Shown: positions 26,078-34,293 of the stretch, piece by piece
How positions within the stretch are numbered: position 1 is the first letter of the stretch
How the letters are laid out: the number at the start of each line of letters is the position of its first letter
Origin: an uncultured Alphaproteobacteria bacterium
GTDB taxonomy: Bacteria > Pseudomonadota > Alphaproteobacteria > Rs-D84
NCBI GenBank assembly: GCA_947175875.1
Contig: CAMWON010000004.1
Coordinates: 86,674-150,673 of the forward strand
Length of the DNA: 64,000 bases
Reading direction: 5' to 3'
Position numbers and translations under genes: made by a program
Notes under the pieces: generated by a model
What the model saw: the letters and a program-made list of their open reading frames with translations, nothing else
The model's database searches: none
What the model was told of the DNA's origin: nothing

Positions 26078-26100
26078 TCAAAAAACTGTTGTGATATCGT
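26072..26100 (+). promoter_or_regulatory. Promoter of gpmI
   Basis: Plus-strand TTGCAA (26072-26077) and TATCGT (26095-26100) with a 17-nt spacer; divergent partner of the XRE promoter through the same -35 hexamer. Confidence 0.6.
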
Positions 26101-26131
26101 TCGCTTTGAATTTGAAAAACAGGGGAAAAGC

Positions 26132-27607
26132 ATGAAAAAACCAGTTGTTTTATGCATTATGGACGGGGTTGGAATTAATCCAAATTCAGCGCATAACGCA
26201 GTGGCGATGGCAAATATGCCATTTTTTGACAAATTGTTGAAACAGTATCCGCATTCCGTGTTGGAGGCCAGTGGTCCGGCGGTTGGTTTGCCGGTGGGGA
26301 CGATGGGAAATTCAGAGGTCGGTCATATCACAATGGGGGCCGGTCGCGTGGTAAACCAATTTCTGCGTCGTTTTCAGATTGAAGACTGGGATAAAAATAC
26401 GGCGTTGCGGGACTTTATCGCCGATGTTCGGGCGCGTGGCGGCATTGTTCATTTTGCCGGCATGATGTCCGACGGGCGCGTGCACTCCAATCTGGACGAC
26501 ATGTTGCTGATAATGCGGCGCGTACTGGATGCGGGGCTGCGCGTGTGTATTCACTTTATTGCGGACGGGCGCGACACCCTGCCCCAGTCTGCGCCGGAAT
26601 ACGTGGCAAAGATGCAGGCCGAGCTGGCAGCTTATCTGGCCGACGGGCGTGCGTTCTTTGGAACGTTGTCGGGGCGTTATTATGCAATGGACCGCAACCA
26701 GAATATGGACCGCACAGAGCTGGCGTTTGATGCGATTGCGTGCGCAAAGTCAGAATTTGTCGCGCCGACGATTGACGCGGCGCTGGCGGATGCATATGGC
26801 CGCGGCGAAACGGACGAATTTATCAAGCCGATTGTTATCGACGGCGACGTGGCGATTACGGACAAGGACGGTTTTTTGTTCGGCAATTACCGCAGTGACC
26901 GTGCGCGCCAGATTGTTCGTGCGATGCTGAAAACGGGTGCACGCATGTTGTGTTTTTCCCAGTATGGCGAAGGGCTGAACGAACACTGCCCGGCCCTGTT
27001 GCCGGACGAGGCTGTTTTGAACACGCTGGGCGACGTGCTGGCGGCGGCCGGCAAAAGCCAGCTGCGTATTGCGGAAACGGAAAAGTACAATCACGTGACA
27101 TATTTCTTTGATGCCGAACGCAATATTGACTTTCCGCATTCTGACAAGGTTCTGATTGCGTCGCCGGCCGTTGCGACGTTTGATATGAAGCCGGAAATGT
27201 CGGCGGTGGAAATCACGGACGCGTTGTTGCCGAAACTGTCGGAATTTGACGTGGTTATTTTGAATTATGCCAACGGCGACATGGTCGGCCATACCGGCAG
27301 CGAGTCCGCCACAATCCGTGCGATGGAAACATTGGACGCCCAGCTGGCGCGCCTGGTGCCGGCGGTGCTGGCGCTGGACGGGACGGTGCTGATTACGGCC
27401 GACCACGGAAATGCGGAAAAGCTGTGGGATGACGAGAATAATCTGCCTTGGACAGCGCACACGACAAATCCGGTGAATTTCATCGTGGTGTCCAATGAAG
27501 AACATGCCGCGCATGACGGCGGCCTGGCCGATATCGCGCCGACAGTGCTTAAACTGGCGGGGGTTGCGGCGCCCGCAGACATGACCGGCAAATCGCTGGT
27601 TGACTAA
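26132..27607 (+). CDS. gpmI: Cofactor-independent phosphoglycerate mutase
   Basis: Glycolytic enzyme (491 aa) interconverting 3- and 2-phosphoglycerate with two Mn ions and a phosphoserine intermediate. ATG 26132 follows AGGGGAAAAGC. Alkaline-phosphatase-like core: metal ligand Asp11 (CIMDGVGIN) and the nucleophile Ser61 in TMGNSEVGH. The iPGM insertion domain has HFIADGRDTLPQSA and DGDVAITDKDGFLFGNYRSDRAR. The second half of the phosphatase domain has NYANGDMVGHTG and ITADHGNAE, then WTAHTTNPV. Complete and of normal length. It has its own terminator. Glycolysis is also represented by a phosphofructokinase at 34355. Confidence 0.98.
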   Translation: MKKPVVLCIMDGVGINPNSAHNAVAMANMPFFDKLLKQYPHSVLEASGPAVGLPVGTMGNSEVGHITMGAGRVVNQFLRRFQIEDWDKNTALRDFIADVRARGGIVHFAGMMSDGRVHSNLDDMLLIMRRVLDAGLRVCIHFIADGRDTLPQSAPEYVAKMQAELAAYLADGRAFFGTLSGRYYAMDRNQNMDRTELAFDAIACAKSEFVAPTIDAALADAYGRGETDEFIKPIVIDGDVAITDKDGFLFGNYRSDRARQIVRAMLKTGARMLCFSQYGEGLNEHCPALLPDEAVLNTLGDVLAAAGKSQLRIAETEKYNHVTYFFDAERNIDFPHSDKVLIASPAVATFDMKPEMSAVEITDALLPKLSEFDVVILNYANGDMVGHTGSESATIRAMETLDAQLARLVPAVLALDGTVLITADHGNAEKLWDDENNLPWTAHTTNPVNFIVVSNEEHAAHDGGLADIAPTVLKLAGVAAPADMTGKSLVD

Positions 27608-27610
27608 ACA

Positions 27611-27634
27611 AATGCCCCATTCGGGGCATTTTTA
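27611..27634 (+). terminator. Intrinsic terminator of gpmI
   Basis: AATGCCCC (27611-27618) / GGGGCATT (27623-27630) with loop ATTC and a T-run. Confidence 0.88.
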
Positions 27635-27638
27635 TTTC

Positions 27639-27667
27639 TTGTGTTTACAGCCCTTATATTATATACT
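27639..27667 (+). promoter_or_regulatory. Promoter of leader RNA A
   Basis: TTGTGT (27639-27644), 17-nt spacer, TATACT (27662-27667). Predicted start near 27674, at the base of the first leader hairpin, as in the other leaders of this class. Confidence 0.55.
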
Positions 27668-27673
27668 CAAAAT

Positions 27674-27909
27674 GTCGGTGAGAGTTTCGCCGATGGGGTG
27701 TCAGAACCTCTGCTTACGCGTCGTTGATTAGTGGCGCAGTGCGCCTGTTTTTATATCGCGACGAAAAATAAACTCCTGAACCGCGGGTCAGGAGGGTTGC
27801 GAATATATTGAATAAGCACACAATTCGTAAGATTGTTCTGAACCTCCTGGCCACTCAAGTTTTGAGTGGTTTTTCATTTCGAAAAATAATTTTTAACGGG
27901 GCAACGACA
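27674..27909 (+). ncRNA. Leader RNA A: structured attenuator-like 5' UTR (class of four)
   Basis: Structured leader upstream of the LamG-like exported protein. Elements in order: a degenerate 5' hairpin (27675-27693); hairpin GGGGT/ACCTC; helix CGTCG (27719-27723) with CGACG (27759-27763) enclosing hairpin GGCGC/GCGCC; segment 1 CTCCTGA (27773-27779); segment 2 GGTCAGGAGG (27786-27795); a small CAAT/ATTG hairpin; segment 3 CCTCCTGGCC (27843-27852); and a terminator at 27851-27875. Segments 1:2 can pair as a hairpin, or 2:3 as a helix that takes the first two bases of the terminator stem. It matches leaders at 34045, 53672 and 57427. The ligand or signal is unknown. Confidence 0.75.
27851..27875 (+). 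terminator. Attenuator terminator of leader A
   Basis: CCACTCA (27851-27857) / TGAGTGG (27863-27869) followed by five T, located 35 nt upstream of the ATG it would control. Confidence 0.8.
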
Positions 27910-29031
27910 ATGTTTAGGGATGTGACGGTGTGTCTTTTGGGAATGCTGTGTTGTGCGCCGGCACTGGGCGCTGATTGCAATATTGGGGAATACACAAATG
28001 GTGATGTTTGCACGGTGTGTCCTGAGCCATATGTGCACAGTATGCCAAATGCGGACGGTGTAAACGATTGCTATTTGATAACGGCGGCCGGGAAATATGT
28101 TCCCGCCGCTGGTATGACGGAGGTGGCGTGTCCTGAGAATCATTATTGCCCAGGCGGTATTCCTGTGTTCTATGGCCGTGCGGACCGATTGCGGCGCATA
28201 GAATATATCAAAAGTACAGGCACGCAGTATATAGATACAGGGATTTTGTTGGGCTCGGACATTGATACGGAAATGGTTTTTGAAAACGGGAAAATAAGTC
28301 TTGATAATGCGATTTTTGGTTCATGGATTTCAGAGAGGCATTATTGGCTGAATGGTTATAATAACATGGCCTATATCAGATATAATGATTATCATCCGGT
28401 TGCCGAGGCCAAAGGGCATTTGCCCGCGGATGTCAGGCTTATATTGGGCGTGCGCCATGGCGATTGGATTTTGGATGGTAAAACAATATATTCAAATTCC
28501 GGGGAATTTGATGTAGACAAACCCGGATATTTATTTGCGGTAAACGGCAGTACGGGTGTCAGATGGATTCATAAGTCTTTAAAAGTATACTCATTTACAC
28601 AATGGCAAAAAGACAAAAAAGTAATTGAATTGATTCCGGTATATGATTCTGTAAAAGACGAATGCGGCATGCTGGATTTAGTGACGGGCAAATTGTTTGA
28701 AAATGTCGGTACGGGAAAATTTGAATGCGGCGCATTTGTGGATGATATCGTTGGTGCCGGTGGTGCGGCGTCATGTGCGGCGGCAACTGATAATGTCGCG
28801 CCATATTCGCCGGCGGGGACCGAAGATATGTCGGACTGTGGGCGGGTATTGCGTTTTTCCGGTAATTATAACCTGTATCTGCGCAGCCGGCCGCGCACCA
28901 CGCACAGTTTAAAAGTAAAAATTGGCGGCAATATATTTTATGGCGACAGTACCGATAAAGAATGCGGACGTCTGCGTGTCAAATATAACGGGCAGACCAT
29001 GTCAGTGTGCAATATGGATTCGGATGTTTAG
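27910..29031 (+). CDS. Exported protein with LamG-like domain and shared C-terminal domain
   Basis: Protein of 373 aa starting at ATG 27910 with a signal peptide (MFRDVTVCLLGMLCCAPALG). A Cys-rich N-terminal part (CTVCPEPYVHS, CPENHYCPGG) leads to a concanavalin/LamG-like domain (about residues 95-280) opening with RIEYIKSTGTQYIDTGI and closing with the GMLDLVTGKLFENVGTG type strand seen in many gut-bacterial surface proteins. The last 60 residues (LRFSGNYNLYLRSRPRTTHS...LKVKIGGNIFYG...GRLRVKYNG) match the C-terminal domain of the giant protein at 7570. It is preceded by leader RNA A. The reading frame stays open upstream into the leader (TTG at 27808), but the ATG fits the signal peptide. 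Surface binding is likely; the ligand is unknown. Confidence 0.82.
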   Translation: MFRDVTVCLLGMLCCAPALGADCNIGEYTNGDVCTVCPEPYVHSMPNADGVNDCYLITAAGKYVPAAGMTEVACPENHYCPGGIPVFYGRADRLRRIEYIKSTGTQYIDTGILLGSDIDTEMVFENGKISLDNAIFGSWISERHYWLNGYNNMAYIRYNDYHPVAEAKGHLPADVRLILGVRHGDWILDGKTIYSNSGEFDVDKPGYLFAVNGSTGVRWIHKSLKVYSFTQWQKDKKVIELIPVYDSVKDECGMLDLVTGKLFENVGTGKFECGAFVDDIVGAGGAASCAAATDNVAPYSPAGTEDMSDCGRVLRFSGNYNLYLRSRPRTTHSLKVKIGGNIFYGDSTDKECGRLRVKYNGQTMSVCNMDSDV

Positions 29032-29477
29032 TTTTTACAGCGGCGCGCCTTGAAAAAATCGCGCAACATTTGGGCGGATTCCGCGGCGTGGTCCGGTATT
29101 TGCGTAACGCCGGGGAGCCACAGGTGACGGTCTGTGTCAAATATGCGTGCATTGGTCGTTATGCCGCCGCCCTTTTCGTCTGTGGCGGCAAAGTATATGT
29201 GGCGCATGCGCGCAAAGGATATCGCAGTGGCGCACATTGCGCACGGTTCCAATGATACGTATATATCGCATTCGTCCAGAAATTTCCGCCCCAGTTTTTT
29301 GCACGCCCGATTGATTGCAACGATTTCCGCATGCAGTGTCGGGTTCTGTTTTTGCTGCACCTTGTTTTCGCCGCGCGCGATTATTTTCCCGTCACAGACA
29401 ATAACTGCGCCAATTGGCACGTCGCCATGTTCGGCGGCGCGGCGGGCTGAAATTAAAGCTTGTTTCATAAAATCCAT
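29028..29477 (-). CDS. tadA: tRNA-specific adenosine deaminase TadA
   Basis: Zinc deaminase (149 aa) converting A34 to inosine in tRNA-Arg(ACG). The active-site motif HAE (His49, Glu51) and the zinc ligands PCAMC (Cys79, Cys82) are intact, with the family sequence DVPIGAVIV near residue 19 and the ARI(F/Y)D segment. Length is normal. It converges with, and overlaps by 3-4 nt, the LamG-like gene (the two stop codons share bases), so there is no terminator between them. Divergent from rsmD, with only 17 nt between the start codons, so promoters must overlap coding sequence. Confidence 0.96.
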   Translation of the reverse strand: MDFMKQALISARRAAEHGDVPIGAVIVCDGKIIARGENKVQQKQNPTLHAEIVAINRACKKLGRKFLDECDIYVSLEPCAMCATAISFARMRHIYFAATDEKGGGITTNARIFDTDRHLWLPGVTQIPDHAAESAQMLRDFFKARRCKN

Positions 29478-29494
29478 ACGTTAAAGTATATGGC

Positions 29495-30037
29495 ATGGAT
29501 TCAAAATTGCAAATTATTTCCGGGGAATTTCGCGGGCGTAAATTACGCCTGCCGGCGGGGGCGCGGCCGACGCAAAATCGTGCGCGCATCGCCCTGTTCA
29601 ATGTTATGCAGTCCATGGGGCTGCAGCCCGGCATGGTTTGGGACGCATTCGCGGGCAGCGGCGCGTTCGGAATTGAATGTCTGTCGCGGTGGCCGGAATG
29701 CAACGCGGTGTTTTCAGATTTGGCGCCGACCACGGTGCGCGGCAATTTGGCGGCGATGAATATCGGTGTGCGCGCATCTGTTGTGGCGGGGGACGCAATG
29801 TCGTACGTTGGCAAATATGGTTCGGCGGCCGATTTGATTTTTGTTGACCCGCCATATGCGGACGCGGATGTGGGCGCGACATTTGTAAAAAAGGTCGGCG
29901 CGGTTGCGCGGCCGGGCGCGATACTGATTTGGGAGCAGGACGGGCAAAGCGCCACCCTGCCCGATTTAACGGTGTGGGAAATTGTGCGGGACAAGCAATA
30001 CGGGCGCGCGCGTTTTCTGTTTTTATGTAAAAAATAA
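29495..30037 (+). CDS. rsmD: 16S rRNA m2G966 methyltransferase RsmD
   Basis: SAM-dependent methyltransferase (180 aa) modifying G966 of 16S rRNA. N-terminal IISGEFRGRKLRLP and RPTQNRARIALFNVM (family block around 25-39), motif I DAFAGSGAFG (50-59) and the catalytic DPPY (118-121) are all present. Length is typical. It starts 17 nt from the divergent tadA start and ends about 100 nt before rplY. Confidence 0.95.
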   Translation: MDSKLQIISGEFRGRKLRLPAGARPTQNRARIALFNVMQSMGLQPGMVWDAFAGSGAFGIECLSRWPECNAVFSDLAPTTVRGNLAAMNIGVRASVVAGDAMSYVGKYGSAADLIFVDPPYADADVGATFVKKVGAVARPGAILIWEQDGQSATLPDLTVWEIVRDKQYGRARFLFLCKK

Positions 30038-30055
30038 ATAAAAACCTTGATTTTT

Positions 30056-30123
30056 GCATGTTTTTAATAAATAATTGCGTTCGCGCGGCACCCTTGGAGG
30101 TCGCGTGAAACATAAAAACATGC
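30056..30123 (+). repeat. Inverted repeat in the rplY leader
   Basis: GCATGTTTTTA (30056-30066) and TAAAAACATGC (30113-30123) form a perfect 11-bp stem enclosing a GC-rich inner region with CGCG elements. It ends 16 nt before the rplY start, right at its Shine-Dalgarno. It may be a regulatory leader structure. Confidence 0.6.
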
Positions 30124-30139
30124 TATAAAAGGATAAAAA

Positions 30140-30760
30140 ATGGCAATAAACTTGAATGCAGAAATTCGCGCGAATACTGGCAAGGGGGCCAGCCGCAGCA
30201 TCCGCAATAATAAGAACGTCCCCGCTGTTATCTATGGTGAAAAGAAAGAACCGGTGGCGATTGTTTTGGACGGTCATGATTTTGACATGTTGCTGAAACG
30301 CCCGTCCTTGCGGACAAAACTGTTCCAAATCAAAACTCCGAACGGCACCGAAGATGCCATGCTGATGGATATTCAGTATCATCCGGTAACCGACGCGGTT
30401 GTTCATGCGGACTTTAAGCGCATTGACGTTAAAAAGCCGGTCAACGTTGTCGTTCCGGTTGAGGTTATCAATGCTGAAACATCCAAGGGGCTGAAACTGG
30501 GCGGCGTATTGAACTTTGCCGTACGTAAGGTTGCCCTGCGCGGTTTGGTTGACGCGATTCCGGAAAAAATCACGGTTGATTTGTCGACTTTGACAATCGG
30601 CGACGTGGTTCACGGAACAGACTTGGTTCTGCCGGCCGGCATTGAACTGGGCCTGCACCAGGCGGAATTGGCGTTCGTGACAATCGGCGGTAAGATGCCG
30701 GAAGAAGCGGATGCGGCGCCGAAGGCGGCAGCAGCGGCCGCGGCACCTGCAAAGAAATAA
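30140..30760 (+). CDS. rplY: Ribosomal protein bL25 (CTC/TL5 type)
   Basis: 5S rRNA-binding protein of the large subunit, long CTC form of 206 aa. The N-terminal L25 domain (about 1-95) contains GKGASRSIRNNKNVPAVIYG. The C-terminal TL5 domain (about 96-190) has PVEVINAETSKGLKLGG and PEKITVDLSTLTIGD. An Ala-rich tail ends in AAAPAKK. A clear AAAAGGATAAAAA ribosome site precedes ATG 30140, and an 11-bp inverted repeat lies just upstream. The usual pth neighbour is not here. Confidence 0.96.
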   Translation: MAINLNAEIRANTGKGASRSIRNNKNVPAVIYGEKKEPVAIVLDGHDFDMLLKRPSLRTKLFQIKTPNGTEDAMLMDIQYHPVTDAVVHADFKRIDVKKPVNVVVPVEVINAETSKGLKLGGVLNFAVRKVALRGLVDAIPEKITVDLSTLTIGDVVHGTDLVLPAGIELGLHQAELAFVTIGGKMPEEADAAPKAAAAAAAPAKK

Positions 30761-30784
30761 TATTTTTTGCAAACGCAAATCAAG

Positions 30785-30809
30785 TCGCCCCCGCGTGGGG
30801 CGATTTTTT
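30785..30809 (+). terminator. Intrinsic terminator of rplY
   Basis: TCGCCCC (30785-30791) / GGGGCGA (30797-30803) plus six T. Confidence 0.88.
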
Positions 30810-30831
30810 CGTGTTATTTTTTTCCTGTGGT

Positions 30832-30863
30832 CTTGAAATGCTTTTTCGTGTTCACTATATCTG
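30832..30863 (+). promoter_or_regulatory. Heat-shock (sigma32-type) promoter of dnaK
   Basis: CTTGAAA begins at 30832; 18 nt after CTTG comes ACTATATCTG (30854-30863), matching nine of ten positions of the alphaproteobacterial RpoH -10 pattern CYTATNTNNG. Predicted start is about 25 nt before the dnaK ATG. Match to the consensus is from memory of that pattern. Confidence 0.65.
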
Positions 30864-30892
30864 AGGCAAACAGAGTTATAAGGAGTGAAAAA

Positions 30893-32785
30893 ATGGGAAA
30901 AGTATTAGGTATCGACTTGGGTACGACTAATTCCGCCATGGCATTCATGGATGGAAACGACCCCAAGATTATCGAAAATGCCGAAGGTCAGCGTACTACA
31001 CCGTCTGTTGTTGCATTGACGGCCAATGGCGAGCAGCTGGTTGGAATTACCGCCAAGAACCAGGCGGTGACAAATCCGGAAAATACAATTTATGAAATCA
31101 AGCGTCTGATGGGCCTGCGCTATGACAGTCCGGTGGTCAAAGAAATCGCGGCGCGCGTACCGTATAAAATTGTGCGCGGCGACAATGGCGACGCGTGGGT
31201 TGAAATGGAGGGCAAAAAGTACGCCCCGTCCCAGATTTCGGCCATGATTTTGGCAAAATTGAAGAAAGATGCCGAAAACTATCTGGGGGAACCTATTACG
31301 GACGCTGTTATTACCGTGCCGGCATACTTTAACGATTCCCAGCGCCAGGCGACCAAAGACGCGGGCCGTATCGCGGGCTTGAACGTGTTGCGTATTGTTA
31401 ACGAGCCGACCGCGGCAGCGTTGGCATATGGCTTGGAAAAGGACAAGGACGGCATTGTTGCCGTGTATGACTTGGGCGGCGGAACGTTCGACGTGTCCAT
31501 CTTGGAAATCGTTGACGGCGTATTTGAGGTAAAATCCACAAACGGCGATACCCAGCTGGGTGGTTCCGACTTTGACGCACGTATTTTGGAATATCTGATT
31601 TCTGAATTCAAAGGCCAGACAGGCATTGATTTAAAGAACGACAAACTGGCGCTGCAGCGTTTGAAAGAAGCTGCGGAAAAGGCAAAGATTGAACTGTCGT
31701 CCAAGACGTCGACCGATATCAATCTGCCCTATTTGACGGCGGACGCGACGGGGCCGAAACACTTTAACACAACGCTGACGCGTGCTAAATTGGAATCGCT
31801 GGTTGACGATTTGATTCAGCGCACGATTGAACCGTGCAAGAAAGCGCTGGCGGACGCAGGTATTGAAAAATCCCAGATTAACGAGGTTATTCTGGTCGGC
31901 GGCCAGACACGTATGCCGAAAGTGGCCGAGGTTGTAAAGGAATTCTTTGGCCGTGACCCGCACAAGGGTGTGAACCCGGATGAAGTTGTGGCCGACGGTG
32001 CCGCGATTCAGGGCGGTGTTCTGAAAGGCGACGTAAAAGACGTTCTGTTGCTGGACGTGACGCCGTTGTCGCTGGGTATCGAGACGCTGGGCGGTGTGTT
32101 TACGCGCCTGATTGACCGCAATACCACAATCCCGACCAAGAAGTCCCAGGTGTTCTCGACCGCCGAAGACAACCAGTCGGCCGTGACAATCCGTGTATTC
32201 CAGGGTGAACGTGACATGGCGGCGGACAATAAGCTGCTGGGCCAGTTTAATTTGGAGGGTATCGCCCCGGCGCCGCGCGGCATGCCACAGATTGAGGTTT
32301 CTTTTGATATCGACGCGAACGGTATCGTGCATGTGTCGGCCAAGGACAAGGGTACCGGCAAGGAGCAGACAATATCCATTAAATCCGACGGCGGTCTGTC
32401 CGAAGACGATATTAAAAAGATGGTTGATGAAGCGGCGGCAAATGCCGAGGCGGACAAGAAAAAACGTGCCCTGGCGGAGGCCAAAAACAATGCCGAGGCC
32501 GCAATATTCGGTATCGAAAAATCCTTGAAAGAACACGGCGATAAAATCAGCGCCGATGAAAAGCAGGCGATTGAAGACGCCAAGAAGGCACTGGCGGATG
32601 AGCTGGCCAAAGCTGACGCCACGGCGGAAAGCCTGAAAGAAAAGACCGACGCTTTAACAGAAAAGGCGATGAAGCTGGGCGAAGCGGTTTATAAGGCGGC
32701 CCAGGCCGAACAGAATGCGGGCGCGGCCGGTGATGCTCCGTCGGAAGACGGTACGCGTGACGCGGATTTTTCTGAAAAGAAATAA
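30893..32785 (+). CDS. dnaK: Chaperone DnaK (Hsp70)
   Basis: Hsp70 chaperone of 630 aa that refolds client proteins with DnaJ and GrpE. ATG 30893 follows AAGGAGTG. ATPase-domain motifs: [16 protein letters not shown] at the N-terminus, [26 protein letters not shown] and [10 protein letters not shown]. The substrate-binding domain begins about residue 380 ([25 protein letters not shown]), and a helical lid with a short Ala/Glu/Asp-rich tail closes the protein. Complete. No dnaJ or grpE is adjacent. A sigma32-like promoter lies upstream and a strong terminator downstream, so it appears to be monocistronic and heat-inducible. Confidence 0.98.
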   Translation: MGKVLGIDLGTTNSAMAFMDGNDPKIIENAEGQRTTPSVVALTANGEQLVGITAKNQAVTNPENTIYEIKRLMGLRYDSPVVKEIAARVPYKIVRGDNGDAWVEMEGKKYAPSQISAMILAKLKKDAENYLGEPITDAVITVPAYFNDSQRQATKDAGRIAGLNVLRIVNEPTAAALAYGLEKDKDGIVAVYDLGGGTFDVSILEIVDGVFEVKSTNGDTQLGGSDFDARILEYLISEFKGQTGIDLKNDKLALQRLKEAAEKAKIELSSKTSTDINLPYLTADATGPKHFNTTLTRAKLESLVDDLIQRTIEPCKKALADAGIEKSQINEVILVGGQTRMPKVAEVVKEFFGRDPHKGVNPDEVVADGAAIQGGVLKGDVKDVLLLDVTPLSLGIETLGGVFTRLIDRNTTIPTKKSQVFSTAEDNQSAVTIRVFQGERDMAADNKLLGQFNLEGIAPAPRGMPQIEVSFDIDANGIVHVSAKDKGTGKEQTISIKSDGGLSEDDIKKMVDEAAANAEADKKKRALAEAKNNAEAAIFGIEKSLKEHGDKISADEKQAIEDAKKALADELAKADATAESLKEKTDALTEKAMKLGEAVYKAAQAEQNAGAAGDAPSEDGTRDADFSEKK

Positions 32786-32801
32786 TCGCCCGTTTATGAT
32801 A

Positions 32802-32839
32802 AAATCCCTCCCCTGTTTGCGGAGGGATTTATTTTTTTT
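32802..32839 (+). terminator. Intrinsic terminator of dnaK
   Basis: AAATCCCTCC (32802-32811) / GGAGGGATTT (32821-32830) followed by eight T. Confidence 0.9.
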
Positions 32840-32849
32840 ATCATAAGTA

Positions 32850-32878
32850 TTGACAAAACATAAATTGTGTACTATATT
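32850..32878 (+). promoter_or_regulatory. Strong sigma70 promoter of the 163-aa hypothetical gene
   Basis: Consensus TTGACA (32850-32855), 17-nt spacer, TATATT (32873-32878), about 38 nt before ATG 32923. Confidence 0.8.
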
Positions 32879-32922
32879 ATTTATGAACAGAAGCAATTTG
32901 AAACCAACCAAGGAGAGTTGTA

Positions 32923-33414
32923 ATGCAGATGGAAATAAAATCTTTTTTGAACGACATTAAGTTCTTTACGGAAAATATGGTGTCGGTTCGTTTTATGTTA
33001 AATCAGACCGATTATGTAATGAATACAATGCCTCGTATTGACGCATGGCGCAGGGGTGTTGTCGTATTGTCGCCGCGTTCCCCAAAGGCGGCGGAAGAAT
33101 TTAGAAAACGTTTGGCACAGTATAGTGGTGTCGAAGTTGTGTCGCAGAATCTGACACAGCAGCAGAGCGAGGTCGTCTTTAAATGCAATGCGGACAATGA
33201 TATCGTGTTGCTGTTGGGTGAAGTTTTGAAACAGCAAAAATTGAAAATGCGCAGCAATCAGCTGGACGGTCTGGCCCAGGAAGTCGACCATGCGGTTGAG
33301 CAGTTGCCCTATGTTCGCGCCAGCGCATTTAGCCGCGGTGTGAACGCACTGAAAAATCAGATAGAGGTTTTGAAAAACATTAGAACCGCTCATGCCAAAG
33401 AGTTGGTACGATAA
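32923..33414 (+). CDS. Hypothetical cytoplasmic protein (163 aa)
   Basis: Not recognised. ATG 32923 has a strong Shine-Dalgarno (AAGGAGAGTTG) and the promoter is close to consensus, so expression is expected to be good. The protein has no signal peptide, membrane helix or Cys pair. The N-terminal half looks alpha/beta (VVVLSPRSPKAAEEFRKRLA, then SGVEVVSQNLTQQQSEVVF). The C-terminal half is helical and may be coiled coil (KQQKLKMRSNQLDGLAQEVD, then NALKNQIEVLKNIRTAHAKE). It is a single-gene transcription unit closed by the shared terminator at 33416-33445. Confidence 0.75.
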   Translation: MQMEIKSFLNDIKFFTENMVSVRFMLNQTDYVMNTMPRIDAWRRGVVVLSPRSPKAAEEFRKRLAQYSGVEVVSQNLTQQQSEVVFKCNADNDIVLLLGEVLKQQKLKMRSNQLDGLAQEVDHAVEQLPYVRASAFSRGVNALKNQIEVLKNIRTAHAKELVR

Positions 33415-33415
33415 T

Positions 33416-33445
33416 AAAAATCCCCGCAGATGCGGGGATTTTTAA
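33416..33445. terminator. Bidirectional terminator shared by convergent genes
   Basis: AAAAATCCCCGC (33416-33427) pairs with GCGGGGATTTTT around the loop AGAT; serves the 163-aa gene (+) and the Cys-rich gene (-). Confidence 0.85.
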
Positions 33446-34044
33446 TTTTTGTAATAACAGTTTCCGGTATATGTGCCACTGCCGGTGGAATCGCTGAAGC
33501 TGCTGCCCGACGGTATATAACATGATGTGATTACGGTACTGCCCGCGGCGGCGGTTGTTCCATGTGCGCCGCCGGACGCCGGACAGCGCGTGCATCCCGA
33601 TGTTCCGTTTGTTGAACTGCCGTAATATCCGACGGCGCATCGGTATTCTTTTGTCGTGGTGCAATGTGTGGTGTCGCAGTAATCACGTACCTCGTACCCT
33701 GTGGACTTTGCGGTCCATGCGGTCGTGCTGCATCCGTTTGTGCAGCCGCATGTGTAATAGTATACGGTTTTCGAGCCCTCAATCTCCAAACTGTGTGATA
33801 TTCTGGATTGTCCGGTGTTGCATGTGGGGCAAGACCATATTACGTATGTTTTTCCACTGCCGGGCGAGCTTTTATAGCATGTTGTGCTGCGATTGGAGCA
33901 TGATGCTGTCGCGCTTTTGGTGCCCATGTTGTCGTATCCTGTTGAGCTGTAATCCGATGGGCATGCGATGTCGATTATGACTGCGTATGCGCCGGTTGTG
34001 CCGAAAAAGCACGCGCATCCCAATATTGCCAGTTTTGTTTTCAT
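33442..34044 (-). CDS. Exported Cys-rich protein with C-terminal CYIP module
   Basis: Protein of 200 aa. ATG 34044 is preceded by CAGGAGATTGAACAA. Signal peptide MKTKLAILGCACFFGTTGAYA. The mature part has about 18 Cys in CxxC and CxC spacing (SCPTCNTGQ, CGCTNGC). It ends with a module also present in the proteins at 46510, 54181 and 56914: CTRCPASGG, a short linker, then SCYIPSGSSFSDSTGSGTY and a final NCYYKN. It probably acts at the cell surface or in the periplasm as a small disulfide-rich protein. It is controlled by leader RNA B, which ends in a terminator 30 nt upstream. No enzyme motif is visible. Confidence 0.82.
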   Translation of the reverse strand: MKTKLAILGCACFFGTTGAYAVIIDIACPSDYSSTGYDNMGTKSATASCSNRSTTCYKSSPGSGKTYVIWSCPTCNTGQSRISHSLEIEGSKTVYYYTCGCTNGCSTTAWTAKSTGYEVRDYCDTTHCTTTKEYRCAVGYYGSSTNGTSGCTRCPASGGAHGTTAAAGSTVITSCYIPSGSSFSDSTGSGTYTGNCYYKN

Positions 34045-34287
34045 TTGTTCAATCTCCTGATGTTTTTCGAAATGAAAAACCACCCAAAATTGAGTGGTCA
34101 GGAGGTTGGAAACAATCGCTAGAATTGTGTGCTTATTCAATATATTCGCAGCCCTCCTGACCCGTATGGATTCAGGAGTTTGTTTTTCGTCGTAATAGTA
34201 AAAACGGCGCCTGTTTGCGCGCCACAAGAACATATTCCGACGCTAGCGTAGAGGTTTCCACACCTCATCATCGGAACACCCGATGAC
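34045..34287 (-). ncRNA. Leader RNA B: structured attenuator-like 5' UTR (class of four)
   Basis: Minus-strand leader. P1 pairs plus-strand 34268-34274 (TCATCGG) with 34280-34286 (CCGATGA) and has loop GTGTT in the RNA sense. P2 is GAGGT/ACCTC. P3 pairs plus-strand 34188-34192 and 34238-34242 (CGTCG/CGACG in the RNA) and encloses GGCGC/GCGCC. Segment 1 is at 34172-34178, segment 2 (GGTCAGGAGG in RNA sense) at 34153-34162, and segment 3 (CCTCCTGACC) at 34096-34105. The terminator is at 34075-34097. A fourth TCAGGAG copy forms the Shine-Dalgarno of the gene and could pair with segment 3. Confidence 0.8.
34075..34097 (-). terminator. Attenuator terminator of leader B
   Basis: In RNA sense CCACTCA pairs with TGGGTGG and is followed by five U; 30 nt upstream of ATG 34044. 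Confidence 0.82.
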
Positions 34288-34293
34288 AGTCCC

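Noticed and set aside
27808..27909. A TTG-initiated leader peptide (MNKHTIRKIV-like) inside leaders A, B and D, in frame with the downstream gene in A and B.
   Set aside because: Leader C lacks the start codon and the frame, and the similarity is explained by the conserved RNA pairing segments. The distance from AGGAGG to TTG is long. Kept only as a remote possibility.
31631..32536. Long open frame antisense to dnaK (301 codons).
   Set aside because: It lies entirely opposite a certain gene, has no ribosome site or recognisable protein motif, and its length follows from the codon bias of dnaK. Similar antisense frames opposite secA, gpmI, recN and rpoD were dropped for the same reason.
33442..34287. 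Leader RNAs as mobile or palindromic repeat elements (REP/MITE-like).
   Set aside because: They are always oriented with, and end at a fixed distance from, an exported-protein gene, have promoters at their 5' ends, and show compensatory changes, which fits regulatory RNA better than a selfish repeat.
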